Source of the DNA: Dehalococcoidia bacterium
GTDB lineage: Bacteria; Chloroflexota; Dehalococcoidia; Dehalococcoidales; G020351185
NCBI GenBank assembly: GCA_030635945.1
Contig: DAOVXW010000030.1
Span: 1 to 6,994 of the forward strand
Direction: 5' to 3'
Length of the DNA stretch: 6,994 nt
The translations under genes and the position numbers were made by a program. Below the pieces are notes generated by a model. The model ran no database searches. It saw only the letters and a program-made list of their open reading frames with translations, and was not told the DNA's origin. Below, one piece after another: positions 1 through 5,651 of the stretch (the first letter of the stretch is position 1; each line of letters opens with the position of its first letter).

Positions 1-918
1 ACTCTTGATTTTCAGCCGGGCGGATTCCTTGATGATATTACGGGAATGCCTAATCTAATGCTTCTCTTTACGCTTTTCCTTGTAGGCTTCGGTATGAAAT
101 CAGCTCTGATACCATTACATGGCTGGCTGCCTTCAGCAATGGTGGCACCCAGCCCAGTCAGTGGCTTATTGCACGCCGTTGCGGTAGTAAAATCAGGCGT
201 TTTCGGTTTCATTCGAGTTATAGGTTTTGTTTTTGGGCCCGCTCTATTTCATAATATCAATGCCTGGCAGGTGCTTTCTGTGGTGGCTGCAATAACCATC
301 ATTGCTTCCTCGCTTTTAGCTCTCAAGCAGGATAATATCAAGCGGAGGTTAGCTTATTCTACAATTGGCCATCTTTCCTATATTTTACTCGGTATATCTC
401 TGCTATCAAGTAGCGCTTGGGTGGGCGGATTGATGCACCTAATGAATCATGCGGTACTGAAGATTACCTTATTCCTCTGCGCCGGTGCATTATACTCTAA
501 AGCGCATTGTGAAAATATTAGCGATGTTAACGGAATCGGAAAACAAATGCCGATAACAATGGCTGCCTTTACTATGTGTGCGATAGGGTTGGTGGGATTA
601 CCGCCTTTTAACGGGTTTATAAGCAAATGGTTTCTTGGACAGGGAGCTCTGGAGGCAGATTTGTGGATTTATATGGGGCTATTGTTGCTTAGCGGCTTGC
701 TCAATGCAGCCTATTTTTTCCCCATTATAAAACGTGCATATTTTATGAAATCGGATAAATATGTTAAATTTGCTGAGGCTTCACCATTTATGGTGATACC
801 GATTGTAGTAACCGCCGCTTTGGCCTTGTACCTTGGACTATTTCCTAATGGCATTTTCCACTTATATGATCTCGCTAGGGATACCGTAATAAATATTATG
901 ATTGGGGTTGGGGGATGA
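1..918 (+). CDS. Proton-translocating antiporter-like subunit (MrpD/NuoM/NuoN superfamily), 5'-truncated
   Basis: The frame is open from base 1, so the gene begins upstream; 305 residues are visible. Family members are usually about 480-500 residues, so roughly the first 180 (TM1-TM6) are missing. The protein is a polytopic inner-membrane subunit of the kind that moves protons or sodium in Mrp antiporters and complex I. Visible hallmarks, numbered from the first visible codon: GMKSALIPLHGWLP (31-44) with the TM7 lysine K33; SGLLHAVAVVKSG (54-66) with the TM8 lysine K64; QDNIKRRLAYSTIGHL (110-125); the HLMNHAVLKITLF helix (146-158) with H146, H150 and K154; and GLPPFNGFISKW (199-210) with the TM12 lysine K209. 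The gene ends in an ATGA overlap with the next gene, so it belongs to the same operon. Whether the complex is an Mrp antiporter or part of a complex-I-like or hydrogenase complex cannot be decided without the upstream genes. The family call is firm; the ion carried is unknown. Confidence 0.9.
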   Translation, partial: TLDFQPGGFLDDITGMPNLMLLFTLFLVGFGMKSALIPLHGWLPSAMVAPSPVSGLLHAVAVVKSGVFGFIRVIGFVFGPALFHNINAWQVLSVVAAITIIASSLLALKQDNIKRRLAYSTIGHLSYILLGISLLSSSAWVGGLMHLMNHAVLKITLFLCAGALYSKAHCENISDVNGIGKQMPITMAAFTMCAIGLVGLPPFNGFISKWFLGQGALEADLWIYMGLLLLSGLLNAAYFFPIIKRAYFMKSDKYVKFAEASPFMVIPIVVTAALALYLGLFPNGIFHLYDLARDTVINIMIGVGG

Positions 919-1148
919 AGTTGAGAAGCAAAAAGAAGTATATGTGGCTAATACTGGCGCTGATGGCTGTCATAGCCATTGCCCTGGGATTTATTTTTCC
1001 ACCAGATGGACACGGGCCTGAATTCTGGTTCTCCAATATATACATATTTTTTGCTCTGCTGGGATTTATCGGTTGCGTTGCCATGATATATATAGCCAAA
1101 TGGTTAGGTCGGTTTTGGTTGCAACGCAAGGAAGACTACTATGATTAA
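915..1148 (+). CDS. Small two-helix membrane protein between two antiporter subunits
   Basis: This 77-residue protein has a basic N-terminus (KLRSKKK), a hydrophobic helix at about 9-28, a short loop with PPDGHGPEFWFSN (29-41), a second helix at about 42-62 (FFALLGFIGCVAMIYIAKWLG) and a charged tail ending RKEDYYD. Its ATG overlaps the stop of the preceding gene (ATGA), and its last 8 bases overlap the start of the next, so it is probably translated by coupling at a fixed ratio with its neighbours. It is shorter than MrpC/NuoK (about 110 residues, three helices) and fits neither MrpF nor MrpG. I recall similar small proteins ending in an EDYYD-like tail beside MrpD-like genes in other anaerobes, but could not check this. 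A structural or assembly subunit of the antiporter complex is an inference. No enzymatic motif is visible. The frame is real, judging by its overlaps and clear helix pattern. Confidence 0.82.
   Translation: MKLRSKKKYMWLILALMAVIAIALGFIFPPDGHGPEFWFSNIYIFFALLGFIGCVAMIYIAKWLGRFWLQRKEDYYD
1128..1134 (+). promoter_or_regulatory. Ribosome binding site for the 586-residue antiporter subunit
   Basis: AAGGAAG lies 6 bases before the ATG at 1141, inside the end of the small upstream gene. It supports that start and the 8-base gene overlap. Confidence 0.6.
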
Positions 1149-2901
1149 TTTTCCTCCAGCGGTTATTTTCTTTGTAGGTGCAATACTGCTGCTCTTACTG
1201 CCGCTGCGCATTCGCCCTGCTGCTTTCTTAGTATTCCCGGCGGTGGCTTTTTGGTGGTTATTATCCGTGAATGCGGGCGACAGCCTTTCGATGCCATTTT
1301 TAAATTATACATTGGTAATAACCCGGATAGATGAACTGAGCCTGGTTTTCGGGTATGTTTTCGTGTTGGTAACTTTTTTAGGTGGCATTTATGGTTATCA
1401 TGTTAAAGATACAACGCAGAAAGTAGCCTCTCTGCTATATGCAGGAAGTGGCTTGGGTGTGGTTTTTGCTGGTGACCTTTTCACACTGGTGATATTCTGG
1501 GAAATCATGGCGATCTCCTCTGTTTATCTAATCTGGGCCAGGAGAACACAACAATCTCGCAGTGCTGGCATGCGTTACCTTATGGTCCACATCTTTGGCG
1601 GTAGTGTTCTAATAGCAGGGGTCCTAATGCACATCACTCAAACAGGATCTATTGAGTTTAACCATATGGATGCCGGTATCGCCTCGTATCTGATCCTGAT
1701 AGCTTTTTGTATCAATGCGGCAGTGCCTCCCCTGCACGCCTGGTTGGCAGATGCATATCCGGAAGGGACGGTATATGGAAGCGTTTTTCTCAGCGCTTTT
1801 ACCACCAAAACAGCAGTCTATGCTCTAGCCCGAGGTTTTGCAGGATGGGAAATCCTTATCTGGGCTGGCGTGATTATGGCAATTTACGGTGTTATTTATG
1901 CTGTGTTAGAGAATGATACACGACGCTTGTTGGCTTATCACATCATTAGCCAGGTAGGTTATATGGTAGCCGGGGTTGGGATCGGTACGATGGTGGCTAT
2001 CAACGGCGTAAGCGCACATGCCTTCACCCACATTCTCTACAAAGGTTTATTATTTATGGGTGCTGGGGCGGTACTTTATGCTACCGGCCGGAGCAAATTA
2101 TCCGAACTGGGCGGTCTGGCTAAATTCATGCCTGGTATTCTGATACTCTACATGGTAGGAGCCTTCTCTATTTCAGGCGTTCCACTCTTCAGCGGGTTCG
2201 TCAGCAAATCAATGATAATTTATGCGGCCGGATTAAGCGGCCTAGGACTAGTGGTGCTGTTTTTAAACTTGGCCTCGGTAGGAACCTTTTTGCATACTGG
2301 GTTAAAGCTCCCGTATTTTACCTGGTTCGGTAAGCCGCAATCTTTAGAGAATACTACTGAGATATCGCGTATTCCTCCTGGTATGTATATAGGTATGGGG
2401 CTTACAGCCATTTTATGTATTGTTATAGGTGTCTACCCGTCGCTTCTTTATAATATTCTTCCCTATCCTGTGGATTATAATCCCTACACAGCCAATCATA
2501 TCGTCGAAGCAGTTCAAATACTGGTGTTTACAGGAATCGGTTTTTTCCTTTTAATTGATTTATTAAAAGGAAAAAATACAATATCCCTGGACACAGACTG
2601 GTTCTACCGCCGTCCTGCTAAACTGGCTTATAAAGTTTTTGTGGTATCGGTCAACTCCTTCTTTGGATGGTTAGAGAGTATAGTTTTAAAAATGGTCCAA
2701 CTGGTGTTGAAAGTGGGTACCAACCCGGTGGGCTATCTTTCGGACACGATAGGATCTGCAGGGAAGCGCGTGGGCGGAGTAACAGGCAAGGACCATGCTG
2801 ATTATGATCCTGATAAGCAGCGAATGCCCCTTGAGTTCATGGGCTTACTGGTATTACTTGTTTTTGTAGGTTTGCTTGCCTGGAGCTTATTCCAATTGTG
2901 A
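1141..2901 (+). CDS. Na+/H+ antiporter subunit D-like protein (MrpD/NuoM/NuoL superfamily) with C-terminal extension
   Basis: The 586-residue inner-membrane protein has about 14 antiporter-core helices followed by a tail. Family marks: LVIFWEIMAISS (116-127) with the TM5 glutamate E121; INAAVPPLHAWLADAYPE (191-208); SAFTTKTAVYALAR (218-231) with the TM8 lysine K223; ENDTRRLLAYHIISQVGYM (257-275); HAFTHILYKGLLFMGAGAV (293-311) with H293, H297 and K301; and GVPLFSGFVSKSM (346-358) with the TM12 lysine K356. At residue 192, where NuoM and typical MrpD carry the TM7 lysine (…K…PLHGWLPDA), this protein has Asn (codon AAT, 1714-1716). After the core comes LDTDWFYRRP (483-492), a phrase seen at the end of several NuoL-like and Mrp-like proteins, then a membrane-proximal segment and a last helix at about 565-585. 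The ATG at 1141 has AAGGAAG 6 bases before it. The gene is last in the operon. The family is clear; the exact role is uncertain. Confidence 0.92.
   Translation: MINFPPAVIFFVGAILLLLLPLRIRPAAFLVFPAVAFWWLLSVNAGDSLSMPFLNYTLVITRIDELSLVFGYVFVLVTFLGGIYGYHVKDTTQKVASLLYAGSGLGVVFAGDLFTLVIFWEIMAISSVYLIWARRTQQSRSAGMRYLMVHIFGGSVLIAGVLMHITQTGSIEFNHMDAGIASYLILIAFCINAAVPPLHAWLADAYPEGTVYGSVFLSAFTTKTAVYALARGFAGWEILIWAGVIMAIYGVIYAVLENDTRRLLAYHIISQVGYMVAGVGIGTMVAINGVSAHAFTHILYKGLLFMGAGAVLYATGRSKLSELGGLAKFMPGILILYMVGAFSISGVPLFSGFVSKSMIIYAAGLSGLGLVVLFLNLASVGTFLHTGLKLPYFTWFGKPQSLENTTEISRIPPGMYIGMGLTAILCIVIGVYPSLLYNILPYPVDYNPYTANHIVEAVQILVFTGIGFFLLIDLLKGKNTISLDTDWFYRRPAKLAYKVFVVSVNSFFGWLESIVLKMVQLVLKVGTNPVGYLSDTIGSAGKRVGGVTGKDHADYDPDKQRMPLEFMGLLVLLVFVGLLAWSLFQL
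2541..2576 (+). repeat. Perfect inverted repeat inside the antiporter gene
   Basis: Arm 2541-2555 (TTTTTTCCTTTTAAT) is the exact reverse complement of 2562-2576, with a 6-base loop TGATTT at 2556-2561. The 15-bp stem encodes about residues 467-479 (GFFLLIDLLKGKN) at the end of a membrane helix. The T-run comes first and the A-run last, the opposite of an intrinsic terminator, so its role is unknown. Confidence 0.75.
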
Positions 2902-2902
2902 A

Positions 2903-2930
2903 CTCCAATTTGATTATCTCTAATTGAGAG
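2903..2930 (+). terminator. Weak terminator candidate after the antiporter operon
   Basis: Just after the stop codon at 2899-2901, CTCCAATT (2903-2910) can pair with AATTGAGAG (2922-2930): eight pairs with one bulged A and an 11-base loop. A T-rich tract (TTGCTTTCTTTCCTT) follows. The stem is AT-rich and imperfect, so this is a candidate only. Confidence 0.35.
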
Positions 2931-2979
2931 TTGCTTTCTTTCCTTAGCTAAAATACTCCATTGATTACAAATATTTCCG

Positions 2980-2990
2980 ATTGTGACAAT
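2980..2990. repeat. Small palindrome, possible operator
   Basis: ATTGT-G-ACAAT is a perfect 5-bp palindrome around one base, in the 208-base spacer between the antiporter operon and the lipoprotein gene. It includes TTGTGA, resembling a Rex or Crp half-site, but the matching second half-site at the usual spacing is absent. No regulator can be named. Confidence 0.2.
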
Positions 2991-3040
2991 AAAAAATTGA
3001 GCTTAACGTATAGTAGAGACGTGCAAAAATTGAAAGTCGG

Positions 3041-3052
3041 GCTAACATTAGC
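3041..3052. repeat. Small palindrome upstream of the lipoprotein promoter
   Basis: GCTAA-CA-TTAGC has perfect 5-bp arms and ends 13 bases before the proposed -35 element of the lipoprotein gene. The position suits a regulator site, but arms this short can occur by chance. Confidence 0.22.
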
Positions 3053-3065
3053 TCTTGATATTTAA

Positions 3066-3095
3066 TTTATAAAATGGTAAAAAGAATTATATAAT
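3066..3095 (+). promoter_or_regulatory. Candidate promoter of the lipoprotein gene
   Basis: A perfect -10 element TATAAT lies at 3090-3095, with TTTATA (four of six to TTGACA) at 3066-3071 and an 18-base spacer. The predicted transcription start is near 3102, leaving a very short leader with the GGGAG ribosome site. The surroundings are AT-rich, so chance matches are possible. Confidence 0.45.
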
Positions 3096-3105
3096 AAAAT
3101 TATTC

Positions 3106-3110
3106 GGGAG
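3106..3110 (+). promoter_or_regulatory. Ribosome binding site that selects the GTG at 3116
   Basis: GGGAG ends at 3110, overlapping the earlier in-frame GTG at 3110 but standing 5 bases before the GTG at 3116. The later start is therefore preferred. Confidence 0.55.
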
Positions 3111-3115
3111 TGGTT

Positions 3116-3535
3116 GTGAAAGCAAAATTTATTATTGCTGTTTTAATACTGCCTGCTATACTAGCGTTAATCTTCGGATGCAAGGGGGATGATTCGAGAC
3201 TGGAGATAAAACTGGCACCCATACACGAAGTTGAAATAAGCATTGCCGAATCATTTCCAGAGCAAATATTAGTTCATATCACGGGTGGCTTGGCTGACGG
3301 TTGCACTGTCTTTCATGAACTGACCACTGAGCGTATTGACAATACAATAAAGATTGAGGTAACCACAGAACGCCCCAGGGATGCTGTTTGTGTTCAGGTA
3401 TATGGTTACTTTGAAAAATACGCCAATCTGGGCAGCGATTTTACAAACGGCGTGATCTATACAGTAGATGTAAATGGTACCATCAGGACCTTTGAATACC
3501 CCTCAACATTTGGGTCTGGAGCTGTTCACCCGTAA
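3116..3535 (+). CDS. Small predicted secreted lipoprotein of unknown function
   Basis: From the GTG at 3116 the product is 139 residues; an in-frame GTG at 3110 would add two but overlaps the ribosome site. The N-terminus is a lipoprotein signal peptide: KAK, a hydrophobic stretch at 5-20, then IFGC with the lipidation cysteine at C22 (Phe at -2 is less usual). The mature part (about 117 residues) has no helix long enough to span a membrane and looks like a beta-rich domain: alternating strands around PEQILVHITGG (48-58), IKIEVTTERP (79-88) and GVIYTVDVNGTIRTFEY (112-128). Cysteines C63 (in ADGCT) and C92 (in AVCVQ) are the only ones after C22 and could form a disulfide. I recall similar 'GGL.DGC…F' and 'YFEK…NLGSDF' sequences in Chloroflexota genomes, unverified. 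No function can be given. The gene stands alone with its own promoter candidate, and the next gene on the same strand follows after 73 bases. Confidence 0.8.
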   Translation: MKAKFIIAVLILPAILALIFGCKGDDSRLEIKLAPIHEVEISIAESFPEQILVHITGGLADGCTVFHELTTERIDNTIKIEVTTERPRDAVCVQVYGYFEKYANLGSDFTNGVIYTVDVNGTIRTFEYPSTFGSGAVHP

Positions 3536-3564
3536 TCTTTCACGACTTTACAGTTTTATTACGG
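3530..3564. repeat. Inverted repeat spanning the lipoprotein stop codon
   Basis: CCGTAAT (3530-3536) and ATTACGG (3558-3564) are perfect complements separated by 21 bases. No T-run follows, so it is not a standard terminator. A TATAGT that could serve as a -10 element for the next gene overlaps its end (3565-3570), but no good -35 is in place. Confidence 0.25.
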
Positions 3565-3594
3565 TATAGTATTCTTTAAAGTTAATCTGACCCC

Positions 3595-3600
3595 GGGAGG
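3595..3600 (+). promoter_or_regulatory. Strong ribosome binding site for the TTG start of the exchanger
   Basis: GGGAGG stands 8 bases before the TTG at 3609. No ATG or GTG at a suitable distance competes, so it fixes the TTG as the start. Confidence 0.7.
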
Positions 3601-3608
3601 CTTTTATT

Positions 3609-4616
3609 TTGGTCTGGCTTGCATTCGTATTCTGCCTTGTTGTCATTCTATTCGCCGGTTTCAAACTTACCAGATACGGTGATGCCATTGCGGAAAAGAC
3701 AGGGCTTGGTTGCGTATGGATAGGGCTTGTGCTTATTGCTTTGGTAACGTCATTGCCCGAACTGGTTACCGGCATAAGCGCCGCCGCTCTGGTTGACGCC
3801 CCCGATCTTGCCCTGGGCACTATCTTTGGCAGCTGCACTTTTAATCTGGCCATTTTGGCTGTGCTGGATATGCTCTATTCAAAAGGGCCTATTCTTAATA
3901 AGGTAAGCCGGGTACATATAATATCAGCGGGAGCAGGGGCAGTGCTTGTTGCGCTGGCTGCAGCGAGCATCTTCTTCGGAGAAAGTCTTTCGGGATTATC
4001 TCTGGGCTGGGTGGGCGTTCCCAGTCTAATAATATTCTTATTATATGTTTTCAGTGTCAGGCAGATATTTAAATATGAATGCCGTAGCAATGATGGTAAG
4101 AAACAGCAACCGATTACTTTTAAATATGATGACATTACTAACAGGCAGGTTTACGTCGGATTTTCGATAGCAGCACTGGCTATAATCGGTGCCGGTATAT
4201 GGCTGGCATTTATCGGAGAGGAAATTGCCGTCACCTATAACATGAACAATAGCTTTGTCGGCACTCTCTTTTTGGCACTGACAACCTCAATGCCAGAGTT
4301 AGCCGTTGGCATTGCCGCTATACGCATAGGGGCGATAGACATTGCGGTGGCTGATTTGATGGGTGCAAATATGATAAATATCGCCAAAATATTTATCATT
4401 GACATATTTTATACAAAGGGATCTATCCTTTCTCTCGTATCCAGCGCTCATCTTATTACAGCTATGATAACAATCGCAATGACTTTGGTAGTCGTTGTCG
4501 GTTTGCGTTTTCAATATAAGCGAAAGATATTAAAATTCGCCAGCTGGTATACTTATATGTTAATTGGACTTTGGCTTCTTGGTGCTTTTCTCGTCTTCTC
4601 TTCGGGCTCCGGGTGA
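3609..4616 (+). CDS. Na+/Ca2+ exchanger family membrane protein (CaCA family, YrbG/CaxA-like)
   Basis: The 335-residue protein starts at TTG, set by GGGAGG. It is built of two inverted halves of about five helices each, joined by a short hydrophilic loop (about 151-178). Each half has the family's alpha repeat. Alpha-1: TSLPEL (47-52, acidic E51) and GSCTFN (74-79). Alpha-2: TSMPEL (226-231, acidic E230) and GANMIN (252-257). These glutamates are the cation ligands in the archaeal NCX_Mj structure. The repeats diverge from the usual GTSLPE/GSN pattern: V46 and T225 replace the glycines, C76 replaces Asn in GSN, and A253 stands where NCX_Mj has the ligand Ser236. The family usually exports Ca2+ in exchange for Na+ or H+ at the inner membrane; the ions carried here are not certain. 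Length is normal for bacteria. It is probably monocistronic or co-transcribed with the lipoprotein gene. Confidence 0.88.
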   Translation: MVWLAFVFCLVVILFAGFKLTRYGDAIAEKTGLGCVWIGLVLIALVTSLPELVTGISAAALVDAPDLALGTIFGSCTFNLAILAVLDMLYSKGPILNKVSRVHIISAGAGAVLVALAAASIFFGESLSGLSLGWVGVPSLIIFLLYVFSVRQIFKYECRSNDGKKQQPITFKYDDITNRQVYVGFSIAALAIIGAGIWLAFIGEEIAVTYNMNNSFVGTLFLALTTSMPELAVGIAAIRIGAIDIAVADLMGANMINIAKIFIIDIFYTKGSILSLVSSAHLITAMITIAMTLVVVVGLRFQYKRKILKFASWYTYMLIGLWLLGAFLVFSSGSG

Positions 4617-4654
4617 GCCATAATAGATTGAAAAAAGTCGATAATAAAGATTTC

Positions 4655-4684
4655 TTGCTTTATTTTCTGGCTTTAAGGTAAAAT
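4655..4684 (+). promoter_or_regulatory. Candidate promoter for tRNA-Arg (and perhaps the por operon)
   Basis: TAAAAT (4679-4684) is a five-of-six -10 element, with TTGCTT (4655-4660, TTG core only) 18 bases upstream. The predicted start near 4691 would give a tRNA leader of only a few bases. The -10 is convincing by position; the -35 is weak. Confidence 0.45.
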
Positions 4685-4693
4685 ATTCCATTA

Positions 4694-4766
4694 GCCCCTG
4701 TAGCTCAGGTGGATAGAGCACCAGCCTCCGAAGCTGGGTGCGAGCGTTCAAGTCGCTCCAGGGGCG
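4694..4766 (+). tRNA. trnR-CCG: tRNA-Arg, anticodon CCG
   Basis: A full 73-base cloverleaf can be drawn. Acceptor GCCCCTG (4694-4700) pairs with CAGGGGC (4759-4765), with discriminator G4766. D stem GCTC (4703-4706) pairs with GAGC (4716-4719). Anticodon stem CCAGC (4721-4725) pairs with GCTGG (4733-4737) around loop CTCCGAA, giving anticodon CCG at 4728-4730, which reads the Arg codon CGG. T stem GAGCG (4742-4746) pairs with CGCTC (4754-4758) around loop TTCAAGT. All stems are fully paired. The D loop AGGTGGATA carries an adenine after GG (position 20), a known arginine identity base. The CCA end is not encoded. The pyruvate oxidoreductase operon begins 18 bases later. Confidence 0.97.
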
Positions 4767-4784
4767 TATTTAAGGATTGTATAT

Positions 4785-5363
4785 ATGGAAAATGAAGAAC
4801 CTATCGCAATCAGGATACACGGTCGTGGCGGGCAGGGTTCCGTTACATCTGCCGAACTGGTAGCCCAGGCGGCAATAAGTGAGGATAAATATGCCCAGGC
4901 GTTCCCAAGTTTCGGCCCCGAAAGAAGAGGCGCTCCCGTACAGGCATTCATCAGGATAGATAACAATAAACAGATACGTGTACGGGCCGGAGTAACAGAG
5001 CCGGATATTGTCGTTGTGCTTGACCCGAGCCTATTGGATATAGTCGATATCACATCGGGTCTTAAAGATGGTGGTTTGATGGTGATAAATACAAAGGGTT
5101 CTATTAAAGATAAGGATATAGAAGATAGGTTCGGCACCAAATACAAACTGGCTATGATAGATGCCACAAGCATTGCCCGTGAGTTTTTGGGACGCCCGAT
5201 TGTTAATACAACGATGATAGGAGCCCTGGTTAAGGCGTCAGCTATCATAAAGCTGGAATCTCTTTTTCAGCCGCTGGAGAAGCGTTTCGGCAAACTGGCT
5301 GAAAAAAATAAAAAGGCCATGATAAAATCCTATGCGGAAACCAGGGTAAAAGGTGAAGGTTAA
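4785..5363 (+). CDS. porC: Pyruvate:ferredoxin oxidoreductase (pyruvate synthase) gamma subunit
   Basis: This 192-residue subunit (porC in Thermotoga, porG elsewhere) belongs to the four-subunit 2-oxoacid:ferredoxin oxidoreductases, cytoplasmic enzymes that interconvert pyruvate + CoA and acetyl-CoA + CO2 with ferredoxin as electron partner. Marks of the gamma domain: IRIHGRGGQGSVT (9-21) near the N-terminus, then FPSFGPERRGAPVQAFIRI (40-58) and EPDIVVVLDPSLL (72-84). Length is typical. The ATG at 4785 has AAGGA 8 bases before it. The delta gene starts immediately after its stop codon, and the order gamma-delta-alpha-beta matches Thermotoga. The closely related 2-oxoisovalerate enzyme has a similar gamma subunit; the alpha and beta subunits decide the substrate, and pyruvate is favoured. 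The 18-base gap to the tRNA leaves no room for a promoter of its own. Confidence 0.93.
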   Translation: MENEEPIAIRIHGRGGQGSVTSAELVAQAAISEDKYAQAFPSFGPERRGAPVQAFIRIDNNKQIRVRAGVTEPDIVVVLDPSLLDIVDITSGLKDGGLMVINTKGSIKDKDIEDRFGTKYKLAMIDATSIAREFLGRPIVNTTMIGALVKASAIIKLESLFQPLEKRFGKLAEKNKKAMIKSYAETRVKGEG

Positions 5364-5651
5364 GTGACAAAGAAAGAAAATGAACTGACCTGGAAGGACC
5401 TGGAAATCGGTACAATTATAACCGAACCGGGAAATGCCAGCCAGTACAGGACGGGAGACTGGCGGTCGCAAAAACCGGTTCACGACTTCAGTAGATGTAT
5501 AAAATGTGGTTTATGTATGATTTACTGCCCGGAAGCCTGCCGTTTTCAGAGCAAAGAAGGTTATTTTGAAGCCGATATGTTCTATTGCAAAGGCTGCGGT
5601 ATATGCTACCGTGAATGCCCGACAATGGTGATAACCATGGAGGAAGAATAA
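5364..5651 (+). CDS. porD: Pyruvate:ferredoxin oxidoreductase delta subunit, 2x[4Fe-4S] ferredoxin-type
   Basis: The 95-residue electron-transfer subunit starts at GTG directly after the porC stop codon (TAA-GTG), with GAAGG just upstream, so it is translationally coupled. It holds two ferredoxin-type cluster motifs: CIKCGLCMIYCP (C45, C48, C51, C55) and CKGCGICYRECP (C75, C78, C81, C85), each CxxCxxCxxxCP. They relay electrons from the thiamine-diphosphate site and its nearby cluster to soluble ferredoxin. An extra cysteine, C59, follows the first motif and is not needed for either cluster. The N-terminal region, with TWKDLEIGTIITEPGNA (9-25) and GDWRSQKPV (31-39), is the segment typical of PorD/VorD. 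Length is normal. Confidence 0.95.
   Translation: MTKKENELTWKDLEIGTIITEPGNASQYRTGDWRSQKPVHDFSRCIKCGLCMIYCPEACRFQSKEGYFEADMFYCKGCGICYRECPTMVITMEEE
5639..5643 (+). promoter_or_regulatory. Ribosome binding site that selects the porA start at 5651
   Basis: GGAGG lies 7 bases before the ATG at 5651. It rules out the in-frame ATG at 5615, which would add 12 unlikely residues overlapping porD. Confidence 0.75.

Noticed and set aside
896..1129. 77-codon minus-strand frame opposite the small membrane protein
   Set aside because: The + strand frame has two membrane helices, couples to both neighbours and fits the operon; the minus frame does not.
2541..2576. Inverted repeat as an intrinsic terminator
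   Set aside because: The stem is AT-rich, no T-run follows the second arm on either strand, and it is inside an intact gene.
4643..4664. AATAAAG/CTTTATT hairpin as a terminator of the exchanger gene
   Set aside because: The 7-bp stem is nearly all A/T, no T-run follows, and it overlaps the candidate -35 of the tRNA promoter.
4747..4766. tRNA 3' end as an integration (att) site
   Set aside because: No second copy of this sequence, no integrase and no foreign genes appear in the window.
4748..5248. 166-codon open frame on the minus strand
   Set aside because: Lies almost wholly opposite porC, whose motifs are unmistakable; its translation shows no family signature.
5615..5650. Upstream in-frame ATG for porA, adding 12 residues
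   Set aside because: GGAGG is placed for the ATG at 5651, which begins with the usual PorA N-terminus; the extension is encoded in the porD end.
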